From positions 525,547 to 589,546 of the forward strand of contig LUCM01007818.1 in the NCBI GenBank assembly GCA_008360955.1: a DNA stretch of 64,000 nucleotides. Reading direction: 5' to 3'. The translations under genes were made by a program, and so were the position numbers. Shown here one piece after another: positions 28,101 through 43,100 of this stretch; within the stretch, counting starts at the first letter, position 1, and every line of letters begins with the position of its first letter. Origin of the DNA: Fasciolopsis buskii. Lineage: Eukaryota; Platyhelminthes; Trematoda; Plagiorchiida; Fasciolidae. Below the pieces are notes generated by a model, which did no database searches, was not told where the DNA came from, and saw only the letters and a program-made list of their open reading frames with translations.

Positions 28101-31100
28101 TTTATGCCTTATAAAGTGTACCCATGTCAACTCAGCCAACATCACACCTCCCGGTACGTTCTTTCTACTAAAATGGCTGCTCCTTCTACTTCTGACCGAA
28201 ACGCATGACCCAGGAAACTCAATGAAACAAGTGAGTTGTTGCAGTCATGTTCTTTATTGGTGGTGAATTAAAGACACTTATACATATGAACAGTTTCCTG
28301 CAAAGTCCGTCTCAGCCTGTTTACAAATACGGATTCTGTTTGATATAAGATCCCAATCACCCTGTTGTTGGAACTTAAATAACCCAATTTATGGTAGTCA
28401 GTAAGCTCTTACGTTTTGGAATTCAATTTGGCGTACCGCAGATTTTTGACTCCCAAAAAAGGGATAGTAATCATTATGGTATTTAGATGGGGAGTATTTT
28501 ATCGCCAATCAAGGTAACATGGCCAGTATTCGAGAAACGCCTCAGTAAAGGGATATCTTGTTGAAATAGGGCATAAAGACAAATCAGTGAGTTTCTGGAG
28601 AACACCGAAAGCAGTTCAGTTCAGTTCTTACAACCACTAACCTTGCACTTCCCGCTCCAAGAGAAAAAAACTAGAAACAGGAAATGGTCGAGTGCACGTT
28701 GATGAGTTGGTAAAATACAGAGAGACGGAAATATCTTCAGTACAAGAACGCCCTTAATGTCCGCATCGAGCCGCATCACTTTCGTGTGACGAGGTCTCGT
28801 AGACCTCGCCCTGGAAGTGTAACTATACTCACAATTCCACCGGTTAGAGTTTCCGCATTTTCTGATATCATCGGATAATCAACTCAACTATACCTTCGGC
28901 TGTTACCTGTGTCCCAGAAAAGCATACAACAAACCGGTCTCTGAGTTTAATTGCGCGGAAAATGCAAAGCTGACCAATTAATTTAGTGCCGCACATTTGC
29001 TGTCAGTGACCAACCTTAGGCTTACAGTGCATATTCGGAATCTGACCGATAATCAGATGTCACACCAATGTCATAGATGCATCGAATCGGTGAATGTAAA
29101 TCGGGTCTTTTGTGTGCGTGGAGACGATTTACTCGCTATGCGGCCGCCAGATGAAATGCAACTACACAAGTAACTGAATCTATCAACCTTTCATTTGTCC
29201 CCCCCCAAAAAAAAGAAAACGAAAAAACAAAGAAAAAGGTTCGGCTTCGAGCTAATTTATTCGTGAAGCTATATTTTAGACTTCGGAAGGAAGTCCCAGC
29301 AGGATCATGCTTATCAGTGCCCACACTGTTGGAAACAATGGGCAGAGTGGACATGATTATACTGCGTAACCACCAATGCAGTGTGAAATTCATTGTTTGC
29401 ACTATTCATTGAGATTTGTGGAATGGTACCGCCTGGGGGGTCCAACCGGCAAGCAAGAAGACGACTATAGTTCTCAGTAAAGCCTTCGATTTCAAAAAGA
29501 ACATGTCCATAAAGCAGCGAAGAGTGGTTGTGTGGAAGCTCATTTTCTTGGATCAGTTATCATTACACTCATTTCTCCGATTGAGTTTCCATCTCAAATC
29601 ACCGCCAAAATGAATATCCAGGTGACTACACCGTTAGGTCTCTATACAGTAGCAATCCATGCATGGTTGAGCCTTCCGCCTGAGATAAGCCATCCTGTAT
29701 AGTGCTTTGGGTCATGGTGGGAGGCAAACCATCAAACTACTTTAATGAGCAGTCCACCTGTGGCGAGGGCACGAGATGCGAGGTAGAACCAATCACAGTC
29801 CCAAAACTTCCTAGCGCAAAACCAATCAATCAGGCGCGAGGAAATGCTTACAGTTGAAACCTCAAACCCGGTAATCAGTGCCTGAAGTAATGTTTCGTTT
29901 AGCCCAATACCTAAGAAAACCACTCTTTGTTATCGTCTTACTAATACTTTTCATATCAAAATCCTCCTTTTGACAGACTAAAATAAAAATGGAATACTAT
30001 AATGGGATCTGCAGTAGCGAAAGGGACAACTGAACTTGGTTATTACGTCAACTGGACCTCCATCCAAGTAAAATTGAATCCCTCCAACCCAAGTGAATGA
30101 TCACACTAAAATCATAGCACATTTGGAACCAAATCGAATGTGTTGAATCAAATGGAAGTTCACAATTTTCCGCTAGAATTAATGAGTATTTATTGCGTGA
30201 GAATGACGTGATAACAACTGTGAATGCGAATTGTTCATTGTGCAGACAAGTAAGCTGATATGCAGTAAGTCTCACTGAAAGGCTTACACACAACGATGAG
30301 ACAATTTTGGTGACAGAACTAAGTGATTTAATCGAATCTGTCGAGTTCTGTCGAAGACTACATGAAATAATTTCCGTTGAAAAATGAAAGAAAAGTACGT
30401 TCTAAGAGGGCTAACAACCTCAAGGCAGCTCACCTGGTAAAAAGTCTCACTATAAATTTCAATTGTCAAAAGCGTAGAGGCATGACTCCTTGTGACTTTC
30501 AAACCAAGCATTTTCATGTTTTCATTTAAAGGAATCAAATGAAGAATCCAAAAATTATTCGAAAGAATTTCGTGTCACATCCCTACTTGTGTTAAATCCG
30601 ACGGCATGTCCTCTTGTTAGCCGTTTGGTTCGAGCTGCTGCTGGCTACGCACATCCCTTCTGGGAGCATAGGCCTGGTAATCAATTGAAGACGACTTCTT
30701 GCCCTATTGAAATTGGAGTATCCGGAGGAAAAAACCCGATGGACGGATTGGTTGCAGTTGATGATCGGCTGTTACAAACAAGCACATGTTCTCAGAACAA
30801 AACAGGATCCAGGTTGGGGCCTCGAAATGAGGAGCAGATGACTTACTGTAAGTTGCTTATAGCTGTCGATAGATATCGACTGATGCTGTAAGTAATAAAC
30901 TCTCAGGGTATTCATTGAAACAATTCAGACTAAGGAGTTGCCAGGAAAATGTATTAGATCGTTAATCTCCAGTCACCAATGTCGGCTGGCCTAGTAATAG
31001 ATAAAGTTTTATTTAGCAGCACCAAGAACCCTGAGATTATTCAGTAGTTGGTAGATCAGACTGACTAACTAGAAACTAAAAAACAGCCTGGCTTAGGGAA

Positions 31101-34100
31101 CAGTTAGTGAATGTGAGGTTAGGCAACAACAGTGTCTTTGAACTTTCCATTTAGCAGACATGGTCTAACTAGTAAGATTTGTTTGGTAGTAGCGCTGGTG
31201 ATTCCTTAGGTCCGGCCGTTTAGTTTTAATTTATTTTTATTTTAGCGTCTTTTTTCTTCAGTTTATTTATGCTTTAATCTCCGGGCAAAACCGCATTTCA
31301 TTAGGCCTTCCGTGGCTGGTGCATAGTAAACCCTAAAACTTGGTGAGCTAAAACGGACATAGTTTGCAGTTCGTTCGTCTCCCTGTCAAACAGCCACCTA
31401 CCGGGTTAGCACATAATCAACTTAAAGGGTGTGACGTATGACCGAAAGGAATGAGAGCTGCACATCAGTTAATGATGAAATCTAAAACAGATTTCTATTA
31501 TTCCTGGTATCCCTGGGATATGATCAAATTAAGACTTCTTTGACGACATCCTGGTTGGACGAAGGTAATTTTTGGGCTTTTATTTTGTAAAATCGCCATA
31601 ATACGTTAGCCATTTCAGTCCGCCTTCGTTTTTACTCAGAGAGGATAAATTTCTTTTGCCAGCATCATTGTTTTATCTTTAGGGATCCAAACCTAGAAGT
31701 GTAAGTCTTATCACTGGCTTTTTAATCGTGTATCGGTGTTGCTCGAAAGTGTGATCATTGTGATATACGCTACACCAGCCTTTAGGAGAGAAGACGAGTA
31801 GGCGGTAATTTTGCTGGCGACTGTTTCTTAAGCCGTTTCAAATGATCATCCCCCAAACCCAGTGCAAGCGGAGTAGCATTCAGCTTCCCCATTTCGTTTG
31901 CGTTAACTTTACAACCGCACAGGAAGAAGATACGTGGAGCACCATGCTTCAGTCGCGAACACACGTGAACGGTGTACAGGTCCTTGGGATATGGAAAGCG
32001 ATCAGATAATGACAACAAACCTGCTTCAAACTGAAGCAACTCTTTGGCCTGGGTTTACCCTCATTTATAAGGATAAGGCAACCAGTACTCTCATGCTCCG
32101 TCCCCTGAATGGTCACATCTCTATTGATTTCCATGAGGACATTTTCAATGTTCCGAGGTTTATCTCCGAACATCCGAGCAGGCGCCTAGCGATCAAGGAG
32201 GAGCAACTTGTCTGACCACTACGTCAGTTCTTCCTAACGATCGTAAAGGTCGAGTCTGTTCGCCTCTTATGTAATAGTGGGCTTGATGTGCAGGTTCTCG
32301 GAGTAAGTAAAACCAGGCGATCTAATGACAGGCATTGCTTCAATCCCGAACCGACGGCAATTTGGTTATGCATCGATTTATAAGGTTGTATCACATTTGC
32401 AGTTGCGTGTCAACACAAGATCGTGCGAACAATGGTGAAATACTTTGCTTGCCTATAAAGCGTTTTTGAGGCCATATACAGATTGTCTCTGGCAGAAGTT
32501 CCAGCATGTAAAATGACAGGGGGAAGTGCGGATTGAAAATTTTGACCTCATCGCAACAAAGCTAATAGTTTTATTCTATATCTGGTGCATAAGCCACCGA
32601 CCGACAGGCATAAGAACAAAATCTTATCGGAATAGTAAAGCCGAGCCTACTTTACACTTTCTTTGTTCGACAGTTTATGCCGGTATCGAACTAACGCGTT
32701 TCAGGAAGTCTAGGAGAAATATTTTTCATTATTAAATCTACATTGTATAGAAATTCTCCTCTTAGTTGGTGCATCAGGATGAATACAAGTCAAGATGTCT
32801 TTCACACTAGACGACGGGTTGGAACGTTGGCCCTACTCATCGAAGGCACAAATCGGAAATAAAAATATCTTGATGCCCAGGTGCGAATGGTGTATACAGT
32901 TGACACTGATTCTACAAATCTCCCCATGCATCTAGGATTTTCTTCATACCGCCTAAAACATATTCGTCGGAAATTTGCAAACTTTCATAATTGTTTTGTA
33001 TCATTTTGCTCAAATATTTTTGTTACTCTTTCCAGTGCTTCAGTTGGCCGACGTAAAATATTGACCGCAGCAAGTTTTACAATGCTGGAGAAAGTAGCCA
33101 TTTTGAGGATCAGATTTGGAACTTCTTCAATATGTGGGCGCCAGTGTGATGACACGTTTTGCTATTAGGTTACGTTAAGACGATGAATTTCCTGATATTT
33201 TCACGTTACTATTAGTTTGAAATGGACTTAAGAATATATTAAACAGCTCCGATATATGATGTCCAAAATAATATTTGCTACTTATTTTCGTAAGTTGAAC
33301 TCGCACATACAGAAAGAACTTGTGAATAACTCTTTATCGCTCCCCTAACTTACAAATTTTCTGTATAGTCACCACGTTTGCTTCCAATTCAGTCTAATAT
33401 ATATCAAATGTAAAAGAAACGTGAAATACACTAGTGTCCTTGAAAAGATTTCGCAAAATTTGTTTTTCGTTTTGAAGGCCACATTAATCATCAAGAACAT
33501 GACGGGTCACAAAACTTTTAGCTTAACCGTTTGTGTGAAATTCATCCGGCTCATCTGTTGCTTTAATTCACACAGGTGGAACGTTAGAGCTTGCTCAAGG
33601 AGGTCTAGCCTTTTTTCCTTCAATCGAGTTGTTAAAGAAGAAAGATTTGGCCACCTTGATCTATGGTAGGCTTTCTTGTTTACTCAGATCTTTTGCTGCT
33701 TAGGATCGGATTTCACCAACTACATATGTGTTTTCACGCTGCTCCACTTCGCGATAGATGGATTAGGGAACAGCGGTAGTGTTATGTTTCACTTTGCTTT
33801 CGTCGTAAATTTCGGAGTCGACGTTAATCTAGCAGATAGATATTTTTGTAAATTTAACACCAAAACAACCAAGGCTCAAGTTACTGTTTGCATAATATTG
33901 TTTTGTTTCTAATTACAGTTTGTTTAGTCATTTACATTTCTTGGTAACAGTTCCAAGTACTTGGGTATTCGGCTAAAATACCTCGGCTGGTCCAGGTTTA
34001 GGCACTCAGATTATTATTTTTAAAAGCATGAAAGTAGGTTGTCCACCTTGACACTAATAACCAGTAACAACATATGGTTCGTCTTTGCACATCACGACTT

Positions 34101-37100
34101 GCAAAACATTTCTAGGTTATCACGACAAAATCAACTGAGACTCAACTGATACTATTGCACATCAACTGGGACTATTATTGTCACAAGGTTAGGTCTTCTT
34201 AATTTTCGCAACAAAGTATCAAATTTGAAAAGCATGTATTGAAGATACATTTCTATCTACGAGTAATTTGGGAAGCTGTGTGTGGTCTGTCACTATGTTG
34301 TAAGCATAAAACAATAAGACTGCAAGTAGTTATTAGATTTTGCCGTAGTGAACTGACAGACTCGTTGACTCCAGTCTGCTTTAACTACTGTAAGTGGAAA
34401 TTATTTCATAATTTGGTAGGACCAGCCGTCTCTTGTGCAGTTCCACAAGGCTGCTCTATATTTCCATTTCCAAACTTCACCATAGAGTAATTTGTACAGA
34501 AGTCTTCTACTAGTTTAGCAGAGGGAGGAGTCGGACTCCCTCCAGGACACGGATTTCGATTCAGAGTTTGGTGATAAAATCGTCTTACTGACATAGAAAA
34601 CAGAGCCAGTTAAACATTCCCTGAGTCGCTTAGCGATTGATGCCAATTTTCTTCTTAATGATATATCAATACCCAAAGACAGGAAAAGTTATCTAAGCTA
34701 TTGATTGTAAGGAATATAGTAAGAGCTAAATTATATAAGCTAAACGAATGTGGCTGTGAAGATTCACAAACACGAATTCGAAACAAGGGCATGCGACTTT
34801 TTTCATTCATGAAAGATTTGTGTTTAGAATATGCAGTTAAGAACCGACTGCTTTTAACATTCAGAAGCATCCCTGTTCTCATAAAGTTGCCCGTTATCAT
34901 TTAATAAATGACACAATGACACTAAATTATTAATTTAATACACCGATGGTGCGCCGAGCCTGGCAGCAGTCTGATAAACGCTACTCAAGAAGGCTGAATT
35001 TGATTCAATTATATTTACATTCTTATCATGGTACATGCAGTGCAGCACACTGAAGTAGGCAGCTAAAAGAGTTTGAGATTCATTCCATCTCAAATCGTGT
35101 AATACGTGTGTAGATGAATCTTGCATGACACCGCCTGTGAGGTAAGGGGAGAAGAAATGTGAGTTGTTGCAGTGACCAAGAAATAATTCACCAGTTAGAT
35201 CATACCGTCCTACTTTCGAACAGGAAGGCTGCTTCACAAGAGCTCGTTTGTTTGTTTATTCACGTTGAGTTGTTTTGGTAACTCGATGATAATTTTGATG
35301 GAACTCATTAGTTCAAATATTACGCAAGTTTACTCTGGTCGTTGTCATCGAGTATGATCCACGCCCATTGCGCTGTGGCTTACAAAATCGAGTGTCTCAA
35401 GCACCTCACTGCCGCATAACGATTCCGATGAAAATGTCCCAAACCACACAACAAAGTATAACACGTAGCCTTTTTCATTTGAGTGCATCTCCCCAGCATT
35501 TTATTTCATTCAGTCCTTAAGATAATATTTAAACATTCGGACTGTAATGTCTTCCCGAATAAAAGGGTTGAAAGGACCAAACCCATTAACTATTATTTCA
35601 TTTTTATCCAAACATTGATTTAAGGTAGTTTCCTGGAGAAACGTGATTAGTCGCCGACCAGGATTTTACTTTCCTCGTTCCATTTCAGCCCTGGAAACCA
35701 TCCCATCAGACCAGATCAGTAGTTCTACGGCAGACAATTTCAGATTAAAGCAACAGGGAAAATATCATAATTTGGATTTCACTGGAATATCAATCTGGGC
35801 AACAACAGAACTGAATCCACTGAAGAACCATTACGATCAGAATTCGCAAACCCTTGGAACTGACCATTCATCGACGCAAACAACTGCGGTCAATTCTTTT
35901 CCGTTGGTTGTGGGGCATTTACCCAGAGGTAGTGGATTAAAAAAAGCAATTTGGTAAGTGATTTCAAATTTTTGACCAGAAAAGGGTGAAAATGACTGCA
36001 GAAATGATTTTTAATGGTCTAAATTACAGTGACTCAAAAACCACTCGTGTTATCATAACAAACGAAGAAATGTTGCCCCTTGGCAGATTTTCTTAATACT
36101 AGGGTGAACACAACTGATAAAAACAAACAAGGGGCATTTTTCTGTATTCAGCATAATAAGTTTCCCATTTATAGTCGAAAAGAATGAACGAAATTTTACA
36201 TCCTCGTACATTTATTTTCATTCTGCTCTGACTGAATATTGTTCAGTTCTAGTGTCAACTGTCGGGCGGTGCACTGGTCTTGAGCATCACGTAACTGCAA
36301 AATAATTTTTTTCGCTAGCAATAGCAAAATTTTACATTTGACTTCGGAGTTTCAAAAGGTCAAAATTTCCAGGTTTCTGGCGGTGCTGAACAAAACTTCT
36401 AAGCCGATTCCAAGAGGAGGTTCGTGCGACTCATAGCATAGAGCAAATTTCATATTTTCCATTACTGACTGTTGCATCAGAATGGCTTATAATTTAAGTG
36501 ACCAAAGATTCTATCGAAACTTGCGACATTTGGATCGAAATAGGTCATATTTAATGGTGCATAACCGTGATTTGTTTAGTTGACTTTCATATTTACACCA
36601 GTTGTCTTTAAGTGTCATTCTATCTTGTATTCCGATTTCGTGTAGTTCGTTTGACATTATTGTGGATGCCGAACTAGCTGTGGGTCCGATGGAAACAGTG
36701 GACTCAATTTTGGCAGATATGTGTTTAAGTCAATCCCTAGGACTGGAGCCAAACGAATACCAATCAGCCGACCCTGATGCTGCGAACTCGGTAATTTATA
36801 CTAGCGTGAGTCTATAGTTCAACACACTATTAATTAAGACGTTTTGAAGTTTTGCTGAGTAATTTAGGTTTGCCAATGATCTGTTGACGCATGCTGCCAA
36901 AAAGCAGACGATTACATTACTCGCACTTCTGCGATATCGGCCCAAATTACTGTTTGGGTTGACTAGATGAAATACCAAGTAGAAAGATTTGTCCATTACG
37001 TGGGTTTTCACGCTAGTAGTTGTTGAGTATACCACCAGCCCGTCGAGAAGGTATGTGTTTCAAGATGCCCATATTTTACCAGAGGTCAATTTTAAATGAA

Positions 37101-40100
37101 AACGCTAAATTTCAGTCAAAATTCAGTATTAAGTGCAGAGTTCTGAGGAAAGTCGGAGTTCGATGAGAAAATTTTCATTCGCTTCTTTCAATTCATTTAT
37201 TTACTAAGATATATTAAGCAAGCGGACCGCAAACAAAGCGGTGAGAAGACTGGAAACTACAACACTAATTTTTGAACACTGCTACGCTTACACTTGAATC
37301 AAAACCAGTTACGCGCCAGTTTTCTTTGAAATTCTGCCAACGCTTCAAACGAATGTCAACTGCTTATAGATCGACAGCTCTTTAGAGTACAGTCAAGAAT
37401 TCATTTTCCTATGTGACTACATGATTCCAATTAATAACCGGTCAGTTGGAATTCCTGAGATCACATGAAACCGACGTATAAATGAGTTACCCTACGGGTA
37501 TGTGGCATTCGGTGGGACTTTCGAGTCACAACTAAGAAACCATGGCAATCCTGTATTGACATGCATACATTTCAGTCATCACTCTAAATATTAATCAGTT
37601 GTGCAGTGGTAAATGCACGCGGTCCGCTGCTCGAGACGGTGGGTTTGATATGACGATACATGAACAAGAACGTCATCAGCGTTGGGATCCTTGTGACTAG
37701 ACTGAGGGAACTAATTCTCGGATGCATATGGAATACACAGTTCCGTATGATAGGGAATACTATAGACAAAAGGGTGGGATAACTGGGGTCGTCAATGGGG
37801 CCTGTTTTTTTGGACATATTCGTCGCCAAACCAGAGAGCGGATCGCTAGGAAACATCATTTCTAGTGTTGATTTATATACCAGATAAATGGGCAACGTGC
37901 TGACAATTTGGGATTCCGAGAGGGACTCCAGTGAATTATTGCCTGCGTTTCACACTGAAAATCCCACTACCAAGCTCACGATCGAGTTGGAAAATGACAT
38001 TTTTGTCGGATTTCTGGATGTAGGCCTGAGCCGAGTAGAAGATAATCACGGAAGGGAATGTATTTCGTAAACGTACTTGGCTGGATCAATATACGCATTT
38101 CCCTAGCTTTGCCCCTCTTAGGTGCCAGAGTTTAACAAGCTTCTTGGCTTACAGATCAAGAAAGATTTGCCTGTCCAAGGTACTCAGTATGCAGCTGCAG
38201 TACATACGGGAAGTGTTGAAAACAAATGTTTATCCAGATTGGCTTGTTTTCAGATATGTCGCTTAAATACATTAACAGCCTAAAAGGCAACTAGCGAACA
38301 GGAAAAAAGTGCATATTACCGCCCGGTTTGATGGAGACAATATCGTACTTAACTAAAACCATTGGGAGAACCTTCTTTGCCACATATTTGCCATTCGTAT
38401 CAAAGACTACGGAGCTTATGGTGCAATGGCCCAATAATGTGATGCATGATACGTCTCAGTTCAATCATTCTTACAGTTCACAGTACGTCGGACACACAAC
38501 GAGGCGACTATTCAGGAGAATGACTTAGTGTTCCGGCTTGTCTTCACAAGAGTACCGTAAGGGAAAGAGGCAGAGCAATCCCACAGCACTTTATCGACAG
38601 CGGACGTTAAGTTGATCTGGTAACAGCTTTCAAGACGGTCCTAGCAAAACCGAGAATTAACATCAATGGAAGATATGAAAGGTTCCTCGTGACTACTGAA
38701 TTCACAGCAAGCAGATCGTCGAAGCTAGAGGTATGCGAATAAAGTATCCTTGCGCAACCTTTATTGGTCAGGAAAATGAACCCGATAATGCCTGATGTTC
38801 GTTTAGCTTATAACCAACGAATTTCAGCTTGACTTTATTTTCATACCTGCACCTGGATTTCTTAGTCCACAAATTTTGACATTTGCATCCTTTCATACTT
38901 ATTAATCGGACCATGAAATCCCATTAGGTGATCAAGAAGCCAAATTTATTGCACTCATTCATCCGTTACAAGAGACACTTAGACATTTTTATCTGTGCTG
39001 CCAGAGCCTGAATTGATACACCGAAAAAACTTCACATTCAAAGCCATTTTCAGGATCTGATCGGAAAACTTCTATAAATCTACTAATCTTTATACTCACC
39101 CGCATTAAGATCGTCTCTATTTCCATTCTGTTATATTTGATTTAAGGTAGATGATTCGCACAAATATATTTTGACATTGAGTCCGCACTTATGATAAAAA
39201 CGTAAGCTTCAATTTACCCGTTTCGTTCTTTCAGACTATTCTATTGTCACGTGACTTGAAATAACATAGCTCCTCAGAATCACTGTGAGTCGTAATACAT
39301 AACGTGATTTTCCAGTGGGCAACACGTGATCCACGTGTTACCTTTTGTCTGCTCCGAACTTGTACAGCGAGAACCTACGGCTACCAGGAGACGGTGCATT
39401 TTCAGTTATATACCTTGTCATCGGTGGTTAGAACCACGGACGATGAAGTAGAGTGTAATAAGAACTTTTCGTTATTGCCCTCACTAAACCAGGTATATAG
39501 CACGGCAGCTCAAGAAAATTTTATTGTGTCGTACATTAGAAGGCCCGAACTTGAACTGCTGCCAAATTTCACATTTTTGTGATACTTCAAGCAAAGTTCA
39601 GAACTTTGAATTTTACATTACTTTTTGTAGTTCAAAAGTCAAAAGCCCCAATTTAGAACCCTTGAACCAAAGTTCAAATCTTTTCGCTGCAGATTGGGAT
39701 CGAAATACAATAGTTAACGTACAACTTTGCCACTGAATCGCGGCAGAAGAATGTTAAAGTATATAAAATACTGTAGGTTGGGCTGAATTGAGTGAGGTTT
39801 GTTTGGAACCGAAGACAAGGTTTGGTCTGGTGAGTCTGTGGTTTGGCAGTCGTTCTTGTACCCAAGTGAAATGAATTCAGCTGATTGAAATGCAGCGAGC
39901 GACAGGTAAAATCAGCTAGCCACGAACGACTGATTGACTGACGATCAGATAAGGAATTGACAAAGGCTTTCTACAGACTGCAATTATCACATTTAGAAAA
40001 TAAGGTGACTGGAAGGCCGAAAATTCCCCCTGCGGGAAACAGACAGAACCTGTTTCACTTCAGGTTTATATAACCGTTAACCTTGCACCAACGTCCTCTG

Positions 40101-43100
40101 ATTAGGGCTGCTACCTCACATTATGAACTGAAAATGATGATACAATGAGAAACAGTAGAAGAGCAGCTGCACAACTATACAGAAGAGAGAATATTACGGG
40201 TGCACTAGTATCATTAGGACGCATCATCTACAGTCCCGATCTTTCGTCTGGGGGACACCTCGCGGGTCCCAAGTACGATCACACGGGCCAGTGCACTGGT
40301 TCGTTTTCATAATTTTTTCCGTAATCGACCTGCCACCTTTCGACTGTTACCTGCCTCGTACAGCAAAATAAAAGGAGACATATATTGCCCCAACCGCCTC
40401 AACCTGTTCAGACCCAGTGCGCCTTATGAAGGTTAAACAGCCGACTAATGCGTTATCCCTAAATCTGCATTATAAAGGAAATTCTCCCGCCATGTTCCAC
40501 CAATACTGCCAAGTCAACAGCGCTCAAACATCGAAAACTTACGCATATATGCTGTCACTGATCATGTTTCGGAGGCGTATAGTAACACCAACCTTAGTCC
40601 TACTGTGTATAGTTGGAATTTGGCCGACAGTCAAATGCCACATCAATGTCACAGATGCCTCGAATAGGTGAAAGTAAATCGGGTCTTTTGTGTGAATGGA
40701 GACGACTCACTCCCTATACGGCCACAAGGTGAAACGCAACTACCCATATAACTGAATCTATCAATCCCTCATTTGTTCCCCACTCCCCCGAAGAAAAAGG
40801 TTCGGTTTTGAACTAATTCAGTAGTGAAAGTTTTTCACAATTCGGAGGTGCAAAACGTATCCCTAATATGGTCACTCCATTGTTCAGACAATCGACGAAA
40901 AACCTGCTGCGTACTTGGATCTCCAGTCAGTAGTACAACATCGTCAGCATATTCTAAGTTAGGCAGGTTTCTGTCTGAATATACATCAAGGCCACTGTCC
41001 TCATAGATAGATAGGGATATCTTCACAACCATCTAACTGAAAAAGTTGAGAAAAATATGTGAAAGGTGGCAACTTTGGCGGCCACCAGATGAACCGATTT
41101 CAAAACAATCCAGGGACTGCAGATTAAGTGCCATTTCGAATAAGTTGGAAATCTACCATGGTTCTAATCAAGATTTATTGTCCGTACCACTAATACTACT
41201 CTCTGACGCAAAATTGTCAAAACTTGTTTAACAAAGTTAGAGCTATAAAAAACAGTTGTCCAAGCTGAATGAATAAACTGATTATCCACAAACTGGAAGG
41301 GTCCTGGAATCGTTCACCGAAAATCTGTTGTGATGTTTTTATTCTACAGGTATTCGATGCTTGCAGCGGCATCGTTACTGCTCCTTTGCCGTATCACGTT
41401 GTTCGCCTATTACGAGTCTATTACCTGGCCATAAGGCGAGCTTGTACTGAGGACCGGTTTATCGTTCCTTGTTCGGCTCTTGGAACCCTGTAAGTCTTTT
41501 CGTTGCACCGAATCCATAGTTGAATACTTGTATTTACTCAATCTTCCCAGTGCTCGTCTTTAAAATGGTGACATCGCAAAAAACTAGATCCACTATCGCA
41601 ACATATTCTTGAAAAATTTCGTGACATCTGTCCGTTGTATTCCTCGATTTTTCCTCAGCCTTTGATTCCGTATTTCTAGCACGTCTTTTTCAAAAGCTTG
41701 AAAACTTCGACTATGGTACACAATGTCGTTTCTAAAGATTCAAGTGTTTGAATTCATCACACGTAGGTCATAAGTTGCAGCCGGACGCATTTAACAATTC
41801 AGCTTTTCATTCAATGTTAAGTCCATAGTAAGACGTGCTTGAAAATAAAATGGCCGACCTGAGTTCCACATAAAAATTAGGCAGACGAACATCACATGTA
41901 TTCCAACCTCTTTGCGTTTTCCTAACAACGGAAACCTTGGGAATATTCAACTCATCTCACATCATTTGCTACCGTCACGTTTATGCCTAGATCACGCCAT
42001 TTTGAGGCCATGAAAAATGACAATGTGCACAGTTCACCTCAGCTGGTTTTGCCTGGCCTCATGATAGGTGAAATAATTGTGTGAGACTCGACGGAACCTT
42101 TTATCATTCCGATGTTTCTGATTCTGCTGTGCCTTTGTCAGTGTGCACAGGATGAATTAACTTCAACTGATTCGTAGATTTTACTACCGGGTCTGCGTGC
42201 GCTTCAAACAAGCATAATGCGCGTTGATATTGAGGTTGAGAAATTTAAGACTTGCTTTCTTCCCCGCTCGCTGACCGTTTCATCTATGATGGTGCGTCAT
42301 GTACACAATACATCTGTTTACACATCCTGTCTTTGGAAGCATGCCAATGAAGGAAACAACGAAGATGGTAAGAAAAAGCGCCGCCTAAAGTTCACTACGC
42401 GCGCTCACTCTTCCATTCCGCATCTTTACGTTATGGGTGAAGTTCCAGCATCCGTCCTCGTCATCCCCATCATCTTTGTCGTTAAACAACAAAGCAAGCC
42501 GCATTGAGCGCTGCCTTTTTTCCCAGAGTCACTTGTTTCTGTAAAAAGAGTGGATATCGAACGGGAACAAGGAGTGGTCCTATAGAGGTGGCAAAAAATA
42601 AAAGCATGCCGCAGTAGCCTACACACGAATAGCACTATAAAAAATGCACTTTTTCAATCATTCCGATTTGATAGAAAATGACAACACGATCGCCACTGTC
42701 CTCGGTTCACTGCCATATCCTTCAGTGTTACCAGCCTGCTAATTGACACGTCTTTCGGACCCCAAACACGGAGACGTGAAACAACTGCTGTGCATGTTTT
42801 TTTATTCCACGTTTCCAAGTCATCTGTTGACTTCCACATGGCCTCTCCCATTCCTTGGAAGGAACCCAAAATAGGGCACGGTACGGCAGACGAGTGTTTG
42901 CCGTACACATTACGTGACCAAACCAGCGCAGTCTACTAAGTTTCATACGCTGAAATAAGGCACTCTGAGAGCCGGTACCGATTATTAGATTCCCAGCCAC
43001 TACATTACACACCCGATCACTCCATCTAATCCCAGCGATAATACGCAGACATCGGTGGTCGAAAACTTCCAAGCGACGAACATCCCCGACACGCATACTC

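Noticed and set aside
37584..37895. 103-codon minus frame
   Set aside because: It is antisense to the Penelope-like RT, whose plus-strand residues are recognisable.
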